Positions 16,547 through 26,034 of a stretch of 64,000 nucleotides of DNA are shown here, one piece after another (position 1 is the stretch's first letter; each line of letters begins with the position of its first letter). The DNA is from Marinithermus hydrothermalis DSM 14884 (lineage in GTDB: Bacteria > Deinococcota > Deinococci > Deinococcales > Marinithermaceae). The stretch lies in contig NC_015387.1 in the NCBI RefSeq assembly GCF_000195335.1, positions 1,976,001 through 2,040,000 of the forward strand, given 5' to 3'. The translations under genes were made by a program, and so were the position numbers. Below the pieces are notes generated by a model that saw only the letters and a list, made by a program, of their open reading frames with translations, was not told the origin of the DNA and searched no databases.

Positions 16547-19174
16547 ATGGAGAAGTACAACCCGCACGCGATCGAGCCCAAGTGGCAAGCGTACTGGCAG
16601 GAGAAGGGCCTGATGAAGGCCAAGGAGGAGGGCGAGAAGCAGTACGTCCTCATGATGTTCCCCTACCCCTCCGGTGACCTGCACATGGGCCACCTGAAGA
16701 ACTACACCATGGGGGACGTGCTGGCCCGCTTCAAGAAGCAGCAGGGCTACACCGTGCTGCACCCCATGGGCTGGGACGCGTTCGGCCTGCCCGCCGAGAA
16801 CGCGGCCCTTAAGTTCGGCGTGCACCCCGCGGAGTGGACCTTCAAGAACATCGCCTCGGCCAAGGAGTCCCTCCGCCTGATGGGCATCCTCTACGACTGG
16901 GACCGCGAGGTCACCACCTGCACGCCCGAGTACTACCGCTGGAACCAGTGGATCTTCCTCAAGATGTACGAAAAGGGCCTCGTCTACCGCGCGAAGGGCC
17001 TGGTGAACTGGTGCCCCAAGTGCCAGACCGTCCTCGCGAACGAGCAGGTGGTGGACGGCCGCTGCTGGCGGCACGAGGACACCCTGGTCGAGAAAAAAGA
17101 GCTCGAGCAGTGGTACCTGCGGATCACCGCCTACGCCGACCGCCTCCTCCAGGACCTCGAGCAGCTCACGGGCTGGCCGGAGAAGGTCAAGGCCATGCAA
17201 CGCGCCTGGATCGGCCGGAGTGAAGGCGCGGAGATCGCGTTCCCCGTCAAGGGCCGGGACGTGAAGATCCCCGTCTTCACCACCCGGCCCGACACCCTCT
17301 TCGGCGCGACCTTCCTGGTCCTCGCTCCTGAGCACCCGATGCTCCTCGAGCTTACCGCCCCCGAGCGGCGCGCGGAGGTCGAGGCGTACGTGGCGGCCGC
17401 CAAGCAAAAGACCGAGCTCGAGCGCGAGGCCCTGGGGCGCGAGAAGACCGGGGTGTTCACCGGGGCGTACGCGATCAACCCCGCGACCGGCGAGGAAATC
17501 CCCATCTGGACCGCGGATTACGTGCTGTACGGGTACGGGACCGGCGCGATCATGGCGGTGCCCGCGCACGACCAGCGGGACTTCGAGTTTGCGCGGCGGT
17601 TCAACCTGCCCGTCCGGGTGGTGATCCAGCCCGCTGAGGGCGGGCTCGCCGAGCCGCTCGAGGCCGCCTACGAGGAGCCGGGCGTCATGGTGAACTCCGG
17701 CCCCTTCGACGGCACGCCGAGCGTGGAGGGTAAGGGCCGGGTCATCCGCTGGCTCGAGGAAAAGGGCCTGGGGCGGGCCCGGGTCACGTACCGCATGCGG
17801 GACTGGTTGATCAGCCGGCAGCGGTACTGGGGCACGCCGATCCCCATGATTCACTGCGAGGCCTGCGGGATCGTGCCCGTGCCGTACGAGGACCTGCCCG
17901 TGGTGCTTCCGGAGATCCAGGACGTGGAGGAGATCCGCCCCAAGGGGAAGAGCCCCCTCGAGGCGCACCCCGAGTTCTACGAGACCACCTGCCCCCACTG
18001 CGGCCGGCCGGCGCGGCGGGACACCGACACCATGGACACCTTCTTCGACTCCTCGTGGTACTACCTGCGCTACGCCGACCCGCATAACGACCGGCTGCCC
18101 TTCGATCCCGAGAAGGCCGATTTCTGGCTGCCCGTGGACCAGTACATCGGGGGGATCGAGCACGCGGTGCTGCACCTGCTGTACTCCCGGTTCTTCACCA
18201 AGTTCCTGCACGACATCGGCATGGTGCGGGTGGAGGAGCCGTTCAAGGGGCTCTTCACGCAGGGCATGGTGATGGGCTGGACGGACTACGGTCCCGTCCA
18301 GGTGGAGGGCGAGACCGTACGGCTGAGCGAGGAGGCCCGCGTCCGGCTGGACCTCGAGTCGGGCACGCTCACCAAGGCCGAGCTCGCCAAGATGGGGGCG
18401 GAGCTGCGCGCGCACGAGGACGGCACGACGCACCTGTGGAAGCCCGCGGTGATGTCCAAGTCCCTGGGGAACGGCGTGATGGTGGGGCCTTTCGTGAAGG
18501 AGCAGGGCGCGGACATCGCGCGCATCACGATCCTCTTCGCCGCGCCGCCCGAGAACGACATGGTCTGGACGGAGGAGGGCGTTTCGGGCGCGTGGCGCTT
18601 TTTGAACCGCGTCTGGCGGCGGTTCGCGGAGGATAAGGACGCCCTAACCACCCTCGAGGACGCCTTCGATCCCGCTGCGCTTTCCGGGGCGGACCGGGCG
18701 CTGTACCGGGCGCTGCACCGCACCTTGAAGAAGGTCGGGGAGGACACGGAGAACCTGCGCTTCAACACCGCCATCGCCGCGCTGATGGAGCTGTTGAACG
18801 CCCTTTACGAGTACCGCCATAAGCACGCGCCGAGCCCCGTCTACAAGCGGGCGGTGCGGTACTACCTGCAGATGCTCGCGCCGTTCGCGCCGCACCTCGC
18901 GGAGGAGGTCTGGCACTGGCTCGATGCGCGTTCGGTCTTCGAGGTCCCGTGGCCTGAGGTGGACGAGGACGCGCTCGTGGAGGACACCTTCGAGCTGGTG
19001 GTTCAGGTGAACGGCCGGGTGCGCGGCCGCGCGGTGCTGCCCACGAACGTCGGTGAGGAGGAAGCCAAGCAGGCCGCGAAGGCCATCGAGAATGTGCGGC
19101 GGCACCTCGAGGGCCGCACGATCGTGAAGGAGATCTACGTGCCCGGGAAGCTGCTCAACATCGTGGTGAAGTAA
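16547..19174 (+). CDS. leuS: Leucyl-tRNA synthetase
   Basis: 875 residues, class Ia synthetase that charges tRNA-Leu. The HIGH motif is PSGDLHMGH (HMGH at 46-49). The zinc-binding insert contains CPKC and later [10 protein letters not shown]. The CP1 editing domain (about 225-420) has the threonine-rich [17 protein letters not shown] appears as MSKS at 636-639, and the C-terminal domain ends with the family's small beta domain ([10 protein letters not shown] and on). GGAGG precedes the ATG. It is expressed behind the attenuator described above. Confidence 0.98.
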   Translation: MEKYNPHAIEPKWQAYWQEKGLMKAKEEGEKQYVLMMFPYPSGDLHMGHLKNYTMGDVLARFKKQQGYTVLHPMGWDAFGLPAENAALKFGVHPAEWTFKNIASAKESLRLMGILYDWDREVTTCTPEYYRWNQWIFLKMYEKGLVYRAKGLVNWCPKCQTVLANEQVVDGRCWRHEDTLVEKKELEQWYLRITAYADRLLQDLEQLTGWPEKVKAMQRAWIGRSEGAEIAFPVKGRDVKIPVFTTRPDTLFGATFLVLAPEHPMLLELTAPERRAEVEAYVAAAKQKTELEREALGREKTGVFTGAYAINPATGEEIPIWTADYVLYGYGTGAIMAVPAHDQRDFEFARRFNLPVRVVIQPAEGGLAEPLEAAYEEPGVMVNSGPFDGTPSVEGKGRVIRWLEEKGLGRARVTYRMRDWLISRQRYWGTPIPMIHCEACGIVPVPYEDLPVVLPEIQDVEEIRPKGKSPLEAHPEFYETTCPHCGRPARRDTDTMDTFFDSSWYYLRYADPHNDRLPFDPEKADFWLPVDQYIGGIEHAVLHLLYSRFFTKFLHDIGMVRVEEPFKGLFTQGMVMGWTDYGPVQVEGETVRLSEEARVRLDLESGTLTKAELAKMGAELRAHEDGTTHLWKPAVMSKSLGNGVMVGPFVKEQGADIARITILFAAPPENDMVWTEEGVSGAWRFLNRVWRRFAEDKDALTTLEDAFDPAALSGADRALYRALHRTLKKVGEDTENLRFNTAIAALMELLNALYEYRHKHAPSPVYKRAVRYYLQMLAPFAPHLAEEVWHWLDARSVFEVPWPEVDEDALVEDTFELVVQVNGRVRGRAVLPTNVGEEEAKQAAKAIENVRRHLEGRTIVKEIYVPGKLLNIVVK

Positions 19175-19189
19175 GGGCGGGGGGCGCGG

Positions 19190-19214
19190 GGGCCGGGGGC
19201 ACGCTCCCCGGCCC
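19190..19214 (+). terminator. Terminator of leuS
   Basis: Nine-bp stem (GGGCCGGGG with CCCCGGCCC), seven-base loop, then TTTCGCTTTCT. Confidence 0.7.
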
Positions 19215-19262
19215 TTTCGCTTTCTCAACGGAGTCCCCAAGGTGCTCCGGGAGCCTCAGAGA

Positions 19263-19288
19263 AGTCTCGGATGTGTTGGCCGAGTACA
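19263..19288 (+). repeat. Right-end remnant of an IS481-like element
   Basis: This stretch matches the 3' end of the IS481-like element at 21388-21413 at all but a few positions, in the same orientation, and both end in TACA. A relic of a second, almost wholly lost copy is the simplest reading. The following bases to 19538 show no convincing gene; only short unsupported frames occur there. Confidence 0.55.
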
Positions 19289-19538
19289 GTCCCTATCGCG
19301 ATGGTGAGGAGTTCGGTATAGGAGGCTGTATAACGTTGCCGGAACAGGCGTGGCCCTTGGGATGCCAGTGAGTTGGTCGTCCGCTCAAGTGAAGGTGGCG
19401 GCGATCAGGTTTTCAGACTCAAGATCATAGAGGGGCTGCTCGCGATCGGTGCGCATCGCAGCCCACTTTTTGCTCGCTTTGCTCCCCTTCAGCTAAGGCG
19501 GCGAAGTATTAGGGAAAGCAAGCATTGTTTCCAGAAAC

Positions 19539-19736
19539 TCAGCCATGCGCAGAACCATTTTCTGCTTGTTTCTCCGAAACGACTATCGCGGTAATAACCG
19601 CAGCGCCAAGCAGAGCGCTTTGACGCAAAACGTCCATTAAGTCACCCTCCGGCCAGCCGACCAACCAATGGGCTATCAACCCGAGAGCCAGAGTAGCCAG
19701 AAACCAAAGTAAGTACCTCAAGGCCTTGACAGGCAT
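19539..19736 (-). CDS. Small two-helix membrane protein
   Basis: 65 residues with two hydrophobic helices (about 6-26 and 38-54) joined by HWLVGWPEGDLMD, and a polar tail. It starts 23 bases after the secreted glycine-rich protein gene on the same strand, so the two are probably co-transcribed. Composition is less GC-rich than the core genes around it. No family recognised; holin-like or immunity-like roles would fit the size and topology but are guesses. Confidence 0.55.
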   Translation of the reverse strand: MPVKALRYLLWFLATLALGLIAHWLVGWPEGDLMDVLRQSALLGAAVITAIVVSEKQAENGSAHG

Positions 19737-19759
19737 GGTCCCATCGACGTAGGTAACGA

Positions 19760-20194
19760 TTAACGACTCTTCCGCGTCGTGTGCCCTTCGATAGTACCCG
19801 CTAGCCCTCCTGCGATGAAGCCTGCTCCAATTCGACCAGTTGCGAACGCCTCAAGCACCGAGCCACCAAGCCCCCCCACAGCACCTGTAATTGCGCCGTA
19901 AGCTGCACTCCTTGCCACATCTCCCCAATCCCTAACACGATCACTTGATGTTATTTGTCTATAAATCTCGAACGCAGCTCCAGCTACAGCACCAATTACG
20001 ACGTTTTCCCACTGCCCTCGAGCATCCTTCAGGTCCTCGTCGCTTAGAGGAAGCCCATTTGGCGTTACGACTTCGATAATCGCTTCACGCTGCTGGGGGA
20101 ATACCTCTTCCACCCGCTCCCCCGCCGACAGCGCGGGGGTCACCCTCATGAGGAGAAGCCCGAAGACCAGGAGAACCGCAAGCCCTTTCTTCAT
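19760..20194 (-). CDS. Secreted glycine-zipper protein, bacteriocin-like
   Basis: 144 residues from ATG 20192-20194, preceded by GGAGGGG. A clear signal peptide (MKKGLAVLLVFGLLLMRVTPALSA) is followed by a charged stretch and then Gly/Ala-rich segments (VVIGAVAGAAF, AYGAITGAVGGLGG, GAGFIAGGLAGTIEG) spaced as in glycine zippers. Such segments insert into membranes in class II bacteriocins and in outer-membrane proteins. The small membrane protein just downstream could be a partner or immunity protein. No homologue is recognised with certainty. Confidence 0.6.
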   Translation of the reverse strand: MKKGLAVLLVFGLLLMRVTPALSAGERVEEVFPQQREAIIEVVTPNGLPLSDEDLKDARGQWENVVIGAVAGAAFEIYRQITSSDRVRDWGDVARSAAYGAITGAVGGLGGSVLEAFATGRIGAGFIAGGLAGTIEGHTTRKSR

Positions 20195-20247
20195 ACCCAA
20201 CCCCTCCTGAAGCCAAGAAGAGATGGAAGAGTTTACGGGAAAAATTC

Positions 20248-20508
20248 CTAACATATGGAAGTTGGAAAAGTCAAGTGAAATCGCACCCCCCAGGCCGAAA
20301 GGCGGTAGGCCAGAAGCGCCCTCGGATTTCGCGTCCAGCCCTCCCGCAGGTCGGCCTCCACGCGCTCGACCTGCGCGACCAGGACCCCGGGCTTGCGTTC
20401 CAGGCGCGCCGCCCTCCAGAGCGGCTTGACGTAGAAGGCGCGGCTATGGCCGTCCTTTAACCGCATCGCGAGGTAGTCGGCGAGCTTCCTCAGTGCCTTT
20501 CTATTTAC
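20248..20508 (-). pseudogene. C-terminal fragment of an interrupted gene
   Basis: About 86 coherent residues (NRKALRKLADYLAMRLKDGH near the start, ending FPTSIC). The N-terminal part is missing where the IS481-like sequence begins. The frame continues into the element only as chance sequence. The fragment is basic and helical; its family is not recognised. It ends 54 bases before the glycine-zipper gene. Confidence 0.45.
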
Positions 20509-21413
20509 TGCTGCGCCGGTTGAGGAACGCCTCCAACGTGCCCAACGCTGGCAGCACAGGCTCAAGCAGGAGAAGGTTAAGGGCCTCGCGCCCCGGTCCC
20601 GGCGACCCCAGCGCCCGCGGCGAAAGGTGCACGGGTCCCCTGCGCTCCTCGTCCAGATCGAGGCCCTTAGGGAACAAAACCCCACCTGGGGGCGCTGGCC
20701 GATCTGGCTGAGCTTGAGGAGGCAAGGCTTTGAGGTCAGCGAGCGCACCGTGGGGCGGATCCTGGCCTACCTGGAGGCGCACGGCCGGGTGGAAAGGGTA
20801 GCCGCCTTTCTGGCGCGGGCCCGGCGGGGAAAGGTAAAGAGGAAGACCCGGCGCCCCTACGCCCAGAAAAAGCCCAAGGGGTACGAGGTCCACCACCCTG
20901 GGGACCTTATCCAGGTAGATACCCTGACCGTGACCTTGGGCCCTGGGGAGACGATCAAGCACTTCTCGGCCGTCGACCTCTTCACACGTTTCTCCCTTGC
21001 GGAACTCCACACCAAAGCCACGGCCAACCTGGCGGCCAGCTTCCTGGCTCACCGGGTTGCGCAAGCCCCCTTCCCCGTCAAAGCCATTCAGGTTGACGGC
21101 GGAAGTGAGTTCATGGCCGAGTTTGAAGAGACCTGCCAACGCCTGGGCCTGCAGCTTTTCGTGCTGCCGCCCAAAAGCCCCAAGCTGAACGGGCACGTGG
21201 AGCGGATGCAGCGGACCTTTAGGGATGAGTTCTACACCCGACCCCTGCCGTCGAAGATCCCCGAGCTTCAACAAAAACTCGACGCCTACCTGGACCACTA
21301 CAACCGAAGGAGACCGCACCGGGCCCTAAACGGTCTGGCTCCCCTGGAGTTCCTGGCTATGATGCAAGAGGAGCCGGTCCCCAGGGAGTCTCAGATGTGT
21401 TGGCCGACTACAC
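20477..21413 (+). mobile_element. 5'-truncated IS481-type insertion sequence
   Basis: The right end terminates in TGTGTTGGCCGACTACA (21397-21413), and IS481-family ends are TGT...ACA. No matching inverted left end is found upstream, and the transposase lacks its N-terminal helix-turn-helix. The left boundary therefore lies near 20510 and is a truncation point rather than a true end. Confidence 0.6.
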
Positions 21414-21417
21414 GCCC

Positions 21418-21446
21418 TTTACTTTTCGCTCCGGGCATGGTAGACT
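21418..21446 (+). promoter_or_regulatory. Promoter of the cold-shock gene
   Basis: TTTACT and TAGACT with a 17-base spacer, immediately after the IS right end. Transcription would start near 21453, giving a leader of about 85 bases, long as is usual for csp mRNAs. Confidence 0.5.
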
Positions 21447-21538
21447 CCAGTAGCTCAGGGCAAAACTGAGGTGGCCCCACGGGCAGTCTAGCACCTCAGC
21501 CCTGCGCGGGCCTTTCGGGGCTGGAAGAAGGAGTAGTA

Positions 21539-21757
21539 ATGGAAAAGGGTCGAGTAAAGTGGTTCAACGCGGAAAAAGGGTACGGGTTTATCGAGCGTGA
21601 AAGCGGTGGGGACGTGTTCGTGCACTTCAGCGCGATCAACGGCACCGGCTTCCGCACCCTGAACGAGGGCGATGTCGTGACCTTCGAGATCAAGCAGGCG
21701 GCCAAGGGGCCCGCGGCGGACAACGTGACCGTGGTGGAGCCCGCGAGCCAGTACTAG
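21539..21757 (+). CDS. csp: Cold-shock protein
   Basis: 72 residues, a single cold-shock domain with RNA-binding motifs KGYGFI (RNP1) and VFVHF (RNP2) and aromatic residues W8 and F9. Members of this family bind single-stranded RNA/DNA as chaperones. A GAAGGAG ribosome-binding site precedes the ATG. It has its own promoter and a strong terminator. Confidence 0.96.
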   Translation: MEKGRVKWFNAEKGYGFIERESGGDVFVHFSAINGTGFRTLNEGDVVTFEIKQAAKGPAADNVTVVEPASQY

Positions 21758-21774
21758 CTTGACCTCGTGACCAC

Positions 21775-21798
21775 AAGGCCCCGGAACCCCGGGGCCTT
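21775..21798 (+). terminator. Shared terminator of csp and the Clp1-like gene
   Basis: Ten-bp stem (AAGGCCCCGG with CCGGGGCCTT), AACC loop, then TTATCCTTT. Lies between convergent genes and could work both ways. Confidence 0.75.
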
Positions 21799-21804
21799 TA
21801 TCCT

Positions 21805-22554
21805 TTACGGGGACCAACCCGGCAGCAGCCGGTGCACGCCCGGCGCGTCCGTCGCGGCGAGCTCGGTCCGCTCGAGCCGCGCCACGCGCCCCCGCACCGG
21901 GGTGCGGATCAGGCCCAGCCCTCCGGCGTAGGCCTCCACGCGGCCGTACCCGAGCAACCACCCCTTCGCGTCCAGCAGGGCCCACAACCGGCGGGCGTCC
22001 GGTACAGGCAGCGGCAGCACGCGATGCGTCGCGCCGGCAAAGTGCGCGGCGAGCCGCGCGGCGCGGCGCTGGCGGCGCTCCTCCCGGGGCTTCTCGCGCA
22101 CCCCCGGGGGCGGGGGGAGGACGCGCACCTTGAGGTCCTCCCGGCCCGCGAAGACCGAGGCCAGGCCCTCCGCGCCGATCACCCAAACCTCCCGCGCGGC
22201 CACGGCGTCCGCCTGGTGGTAGCGCAAGGCGCGGGCGAACGCGCCTTCGGTGAGGCCGTCGGTGTCCACCACCAAAAACGCGGGTTCGGGCACCAGCCGC
22301 GCGAGGCGCAGCGAGGCCGCGAGCAGCTCGAGCCCCGCCCCCATGGGGCTCACGCGCCCTACGAGGGCGCGGCGGAGGACGTGTGCGCCTTGGGGCGTGT
22401 GCCGGAAGAGGGTGCAGGCCCCGGGCAGGTCGCCCTGCCCCACGTCCAGGTCGAGGCGGTAGGCCGCCCCGTGCCGGCGGGCGGCGCGCCGGGCGAGCTC
22501 GAGGCTGAGCGTGGTCTTCCCGACGTCGGTGGGGCCTACGAGCAGGATCCGCAT
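21805..22554 (-). CDS. Clp1/Grc3-like P-loop kinase
   Basis: 249 residues. Walker A GPTDVGKT at 7-14, a Walker B-like VVDTDG segment, then a C-terminal beta-rich part (about 160-249). The order fits the Clp1/NOL9/Grc3 polynucleotide 5'-hydroxyl kinase family, found in archaea and some thermophilic bacteria. Actual substrate unknown. The start overlaps the stop of the upstream ferredoxin-like gene (TAATG). A longer upstream frame is not coding. Confidence 0.7.
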   Translation of the reverse strand: MRILLVGPTDVGKTTLSLELARRAARRHGAAYRLDLDVGQGDLPGACTLFRHTPQGAHVLRRALVGRVSPMGAGLELLAASLRLARLVPEPAFLVVDTDGLTEGAFARALRYHQADAVAAREVWVIGAEGLASVFAGREDLKVRVLPPPPGVREKPREERRQRRAARLAAHFAGATHRVLPLPVPDARRLWALLDAKGWLLGYGRVEAYAGGLGLIRTPVRGRVARLERTELAATDAPGVHRLLPGWSP

Positions 22555-22871
22555 TACTCGTCGAACCGGTTCGTTTCGGGGAGGTCGCGGCCTTCGTGCA
22601 GGGCGCGGGCGACCTCGAGGGCGGCCGGGACCGTCACCCCGTGGTACCAGGCGCCGGCGGGGTAGGCGAGGAGGATGGGGCCGCAGCAGCAGGCCCCGAG
22701 GCAGCTGGACTCGGTGAGGCGGAGCGTGCCGCCCGTTTTGTAGTAGGCGAGGCCCTCCCGTTCCAGGGCGTCCCACAGGTAACGGAAGACCGTGTCCGCG
22801 CCGCGGGCGCGGCAGCGGGGCCCGGTGCACAAGAGCAGGTGCGCGCGGGTGGGGTAGTAGGTGGGCTTCAT
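22554..22871 (-). CDS. Thioredoxin-like [2Fe-2S] ferredoxin
   Basis: 105 residues. Four cysteines with thioredoxin-like ferredoxin spacing, CTGPRC and CLGAC, would ligate a [2Fe-2S] cluster; two further Cys follow directly (CLGACCCGP). Small free-standing proteins of this family are often found near cobalamin or redox genes; the partner here is unknown. Both ends overlap neighbours (ATGA, TAATG), so the three genes form one coupled operon. Confidence 0.78.
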   Translation of the reverse strand: MKPTYYPTRAHLLLCTGPRCRARGADTVFRYLWDALEREGLAYYKTGGTLRLTESSCLGACCCGPILLAYPAGAWYHGVTVPAALEVARALHEGRDLPETNRFDE

Positions 22872-23251
22872 GCCTGTTTTTCTAGGGGCGGGACGGGGGT
22901 GGGGCGGCCGTTCTCGTCCACGGCGACGTACACGAGTTCTCCGGTGGTGGCGAGGGTGCGGGTGCGTTCCCCCCCGCCGAAGCGTTCCTTGTACACGTCG
23001 ACCGCGACGGTGATCGAGGTGCGCCCCACCCGGGTGACCCGGGCGACGATCTCGAGGAGGTCCCCGCTGCGGATGGGGACCTTGAACTCGACGCGGCCGA
23101 CCGCGACGGTAACCACGGGGTTTTCCGCGTGGCGGGCCGCGGCGTAGGAGCCGACCTTGTCCATGAGGCCGAGGACGAACCCCCCGAAGGCCGCGCCTAG
23201 GGGGTTGGTGTGTTCGGGAAAGACGACTTCGAGCGTGCGCGCTTCGGACAC
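22868..23251 (-). CDS. Acyl-CoA thioesterase, hotdog fold
   Basis: 127 residues from GTG 23249-23251, with GGAGG nine bases upstream. Matches the YciA/acyl-CoA hydrolase hotdog family: strand pattern with LGAAFGGFVLGLMDKVG (Asp in the active-site helix) and VEFKVPIRSGDLLE. These enzymes hydrolyse acyl-CoA thioesters as hexamers. A longer in-frame extension to 23356 lies upstream of the ribosome-binding site and is not used. Confidence 0.85.
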   Translation of the reverse strand: MSEARTLEVVFPEHTNPLGAAFGGFVLGLMDKVGSYAAARHAENPVVTVAVGRVEFKVPIRSGDLLEIVARVTRVGRTSITVAVDVYKERFGGGERTRTLATTGELVYVAVDENGRPTPVPPLEKQA

Positions 23252-23362
23252 CCCACACCACCTCCGGTCTCGAGCCCGTGGCTCGGGCTCAGCATGCCTT
23301 AAGCTACCAGGTTTAGCCCGGCTAAGGGCAACCCATTCCCTAAAGCAATCACCCACAAAAAC

Positions 23363-23391
23363 TTGACAATAGTAATATCAACCTATATGAT
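23363..23391 (+). promoter_or_regulatory. Promoter of clpB
   Basis: TTGACA (23363-23368), 17-base spacer and TATGAT (23386-23391), nearly consensus for the main sigma factor. An imperfect dyad with outer arms TTGA and TCAA covers 23363-23381. No CIRCE or HAIR element is recognised. The DNA here is markedly AT-rich. Confidence 0.8.
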
Positions 23392-23423
23392 TGGATTAGG
23401 CTAGATTTGGGAGGAGGAGAACC

Positions 23424-25991
23424 GTGAACCTAGAGAAATGGACCGAAGCTTCCCGCCAAGCCCTGGCCCAAGCCCAGGTGCTGGCGCGCGAGATGGGGCA
23501 CCAGCAGATCGACCTGCCCCACCTCATCGCCGTGCTACTGCGCGAGCCCAACGGGCTGCCCTCCCGCGTCCTCGAGCGGGCGGGCCAGGACCCCAAGGCC
23601 GCCCTCGAGGCCGCCCAGGCGGCGCTCGCTCGAGCCCCGCGCGTGGAGGGCGCCCAACCCGGCCAGTACCTCTCGGGCCAGCTCGCAAAAGCCATTGAGC
23701 GGGCCGAAAAGCTCGCCGAGGAGTGGGGCGACCGGTTCGTCGCCGTGGACCTGCTGCTGCTCGCCGCGGCCGAGGCCGGCCACCCCGGCCTCCCGCCGGC
23801 GGACCAGCTCAAGCAAGCCATCCAAGCCATACGGGGGGGGAGAACCGTGGAAAGCGAACACACCGAAGGCACCTTCCAAGCCCTGGAACAGTACGGGGTT
23901 GACCTTACGCGCCTCGCGCAAGAAGGCAAGCTCGACCCGGTGATCGGGCGGGACGAGGAGATCCGCCGCACGGTCCAGATCCTCCTGCGCCGCACCAAGA
24001 ACAACCCCGTCCTCATCGGGGAGCCCGGCGTGGGGAAGACCGCGATCGTCGAGGGCCTCGCCCAGCGCATCGTCAAAGGCGACGTGCCCGAAGGACTCAA
24101 GAACAAACGCATCGTCGCGCTGCAGATGGGCAGCCTCCTCGCCGGGGCCAAGTACCGCGGCGAGTTCGAGGAACGCCTCAAGGCCGTTATCCAGGAGACC
24201 ATCCAGTCCCAAGGGGAGGTCATCCTCTTCATCGACGAGCTGCACACCATCGTCGGCGCGGGCAAAGCCGAAGGCGCGGTGGACGCGGGCAACATGCTCA
24301 AACCCGCCCTCGCCCGCGGCGAGCTCCGCCTGATCGGCGCCACCACCCTCGACGAGTACCGCGAGATCGAGAAGGACGCCGCCCTCGAGCGCCGCTTCCA
24401 ACCGGTCCTCGTGGACGAGCCTAGCGTTGAGGACACGATCTCGATCCTGCGGGGGATCAAGGAGAAGTACGAGGTGCACCACGGCGTGCGCATCGCGGAC
24501 CCCGCGATCGTCGCCGCGGCCGTCCTCTCCCACCGCTACATCACCGACCGACGGCTGCCGGACAAGGCCATCGACCTGGTGGACGAGGCCGCGAGCCGCC
24601 TCCGCATGCAGCTCGAGTCCAGCCCCGAAGCCATCGACACCCTCGAGCGCAAGAAGCTCCAGCTCGAGATCGAGCGGGAGGCCCTAAAGAAAGAGAAAGA
24701 CCCCGACTCCCGCGCGCAGCTCGAGGCGATCGAGAACGAGCTCGAGCAGCTCAACGCCCAGATCGCCCAGATGCGCGCCGAGTGGGAGGCGGAACGCGAG
24801 GCCTTGCAGAAGCTCCGCGAAGCGCAGAAGAAGCTGGACGAAACCCGCACCGCGATCGAACAGGCCGAGCGCTCCTACGACCTGAACAAAGCCGCCGAGC
24901 TGCGCTACGGCGTGCTGCCTAAGCTCGAGCACGAGGTCGAGGCCCTCTCCGAAAAACTCAAGCACGCCCGCTTCGTGCGCCTCGAGGTCACCGAGGAGGA
25001 CATCGCCGAGGTCGTCTCCCGCTGGACCGGGATCCCCGTCGCGAAGCTCTTGGAGGGCGAACGGGAGAAGCTCGTGCGCCTCGAGGACGAGCTGCGCAAG
25101 CGGGTGGTGGGGCAGGACGAGGCGATCGTCGCGGTGGCCGACGCGATCCGCCGCGCCCGCGCGGGCCTCAAGGACCCCAACCGCCCGATCGGGAGCTTCC
25201 TGTTCCTGGGCCCCACCGGGGTGGGTAAGACCGAGCTCGCCAAGACCCTGGCCGCCACGCTCTTCGACAGCGAGGAGGCCATGGTGCGCATCGACATGAC
25301 CGAGTACATGGAGAAGCACGCCGTCGCCCGGTTGATCGGCGCGCCCCCCGGGTACGTGGGGTACGAGGAGGGCGGCCAGCTCACCGAGGTCGTTCGGCGC
25401 AAGCCGTACACGGTCATCCTCTTCGACGAGATCGAGAAAGCCCACCCCGACGTGTTCAACATCCTCCTGCAGATCCTCGACGACGGCCGGCTCACCGACT
25501 CGCACGGGCGGGTGGTGGACTTCCGGAACACGGTCATCATCCTGACCTCGAACCTCGGCAGCCCCCTCATCCTCGAGGGAATCCAGCAAGGCTCGAGCTA
25601 CGAGGGCATCCGCGAACGGGTCTTCCGCGTGCTCCAGGAGCACTTCCGGCCCGAGTTCCTGAACCGCCTGGACGAGATCATCGTCTTCCGGCCGCTCACC
25701 AAGGAGCAGATCGTGCGGATCGTGGACCTGCAGCTCCAGCGCCTCCAGGCCCGGCTCCAGGAGAAGCGCGTCACCCTCGAGCTCACGCCCGAGGCCAAGA
25801 CCTGGCTCGCCGAGCGGGGGTACGACCCGGCCTTCGGCGCGCGGCCCCTCAGGCGCGTGATCCAGCGCGAGGTGGAGACGCCCCTGGCGCGGATGATCCT
25901 GGAGGGCCGCATCCCCGAAGGCGCCCGCGTCGTGGCGCGCCCCGGCGAGGCCGGCCTCCGCTTCGAAGCCCAAACCCCCGCCCAGGCCTAA
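23424..25991 (+). CDS. clpB: ATP-dependent disaggregase ClpB
   Basis: 855 residues from GTG 23424, with GGGAGGAGG upstream. Order: N-terminal Clp repeat domain (about 1-145), first AAA+ module with Walker A GEPGVGKT at 199-206, a long coiled-coil M domain (about 405-525, rich in [12 protein letters not shown] heptads), second AAA+ module with GPTGVGKT at 596-603, and a C-terminal D2-small domain. The M domain separates it from ClpA/ClpC. With DnaK it resolubilises heat-damaged protein aggregates. Confidence 0.97.
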   Translation: MNLEKWTEASRQALAQAQVLAREMGHQQIDLPHLIAVLLREPNGLPSRVLERAGQDPKAALEAAQAALARAPRVEGAQPGQYLSGQLAKAIERAEKLAEEWGDRFVAVDLLLLAAAEAGHPGLPPADQLKQAIQAIRGGRTVESEHTEGTFQALEQYGVDLTRLAQEGKLDPVIGRDEEIRRTVQILLRRTKNNPVLIGEPGVGKTAIVEGLAQRIVKGDVPEGLKNKRIVALQMGSLLAGAKYRGEFEERLKAVIQETIQSQGEVILFIDELHTIVGAGKAEGAVDAGNMLKPALARGELRLIGATTLDEYREIEKDAALERRFQPVLVDEPSVEDTISILRGIKEKYEVHHGVRIADPAIVAAAVLSHRYITDRRLPDKAIDLVDEAASRLRMQLESSPEAIDTLERKKLQLEIEREALKKEKDPDSRAQLEAIENELEQLNAQIAQMRAEWEAEREALQKLREAQKKLDETRTAIEQAERSYDLNKAAELRYGVLPKLEHEVEALSEKLKHARFVRLEVTEEDIAEVVSRWTGIPVAKLLEGEREKLVRLEDELRKRVVGQDEAIVAVADAIRRARAGLKDPNRPIGSFLFLGPTGVGKTELAKTLAATLFDSEEAMVRIDMTEYMEKHAVARLIGAPPGYVGYEEGGQLTEVVRRKPYTVILFDEIEKAHPDVFNILLQILDDGRLTDSHGRVVDFRNTVIILTSNLGSPLILEGIQQGSSYEGIRERVFRVLQEHFRPEFLNRLDEIIVFRPLTKEQIVRIVDLQLQRLQARLQEKRVTLELTPEAKTWLAERGYDPAFGARPLRRVIQREVETPLARMILEGRIPEGARVVARPGEAGLRFEAQTPAQA

Positions 25992-26007
25992 CCGCCCCCC
26001 GCGCACC

Positions 26008-26034
26008 GCGCGCCGCGGGCATTCCGCGGCGCGC
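26008..26034. terminator. Shared terminator between clpB and the phosphodiesterase gene
   Basis: Perfect 11-bp stem (GCGCGCCGCGG with CCGCGGCGCGC) around GCATT, between convergent genes. No T-run on either side. Confidence 0.55.

Larger units (their letters stand above)
20477..21469 (+). pseudogene. IS481/IS3-type transposase, N-terminally truncated
   Basis: The frame opens after a TAG at 20474-20476 and runs to 21469 without an obvious start; a GTG at 20627 has no ribosome-binding site. Coherent sequence begins near EERLQRAQRWQHRLK. The integrase core keeps the catalytic triad: Asp in IQVDTLTV, Asp in IQVDGGSEF and Glu in NGHVERMQ. The domain linking to DNA end recognition is incomplete, so the element is probably immobile on its own. 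The last residues run past the IS end into flanking DNA. Confidence 0.7.

Noticed and set aside
16472..18433. A 653-codon open frame opposite leuS
   Set aside because: LeuS is certain from HIGH/KMSKS motifs; the antisense frame is low-complexity and has no recognisable family.
19373..19594. A 73-codon plus-strand frame after the IS relic
   Set aside because: GTG start without ribosome-binding site and no protein-like pattern; it overlaps the more convincing minus-strand membrane-protein gene.
24684..26006. A 440-codon minus frame opposite clpB
   Set aside because: A mirror of the clpB M and D2 domains; repetitive composition and no motif.
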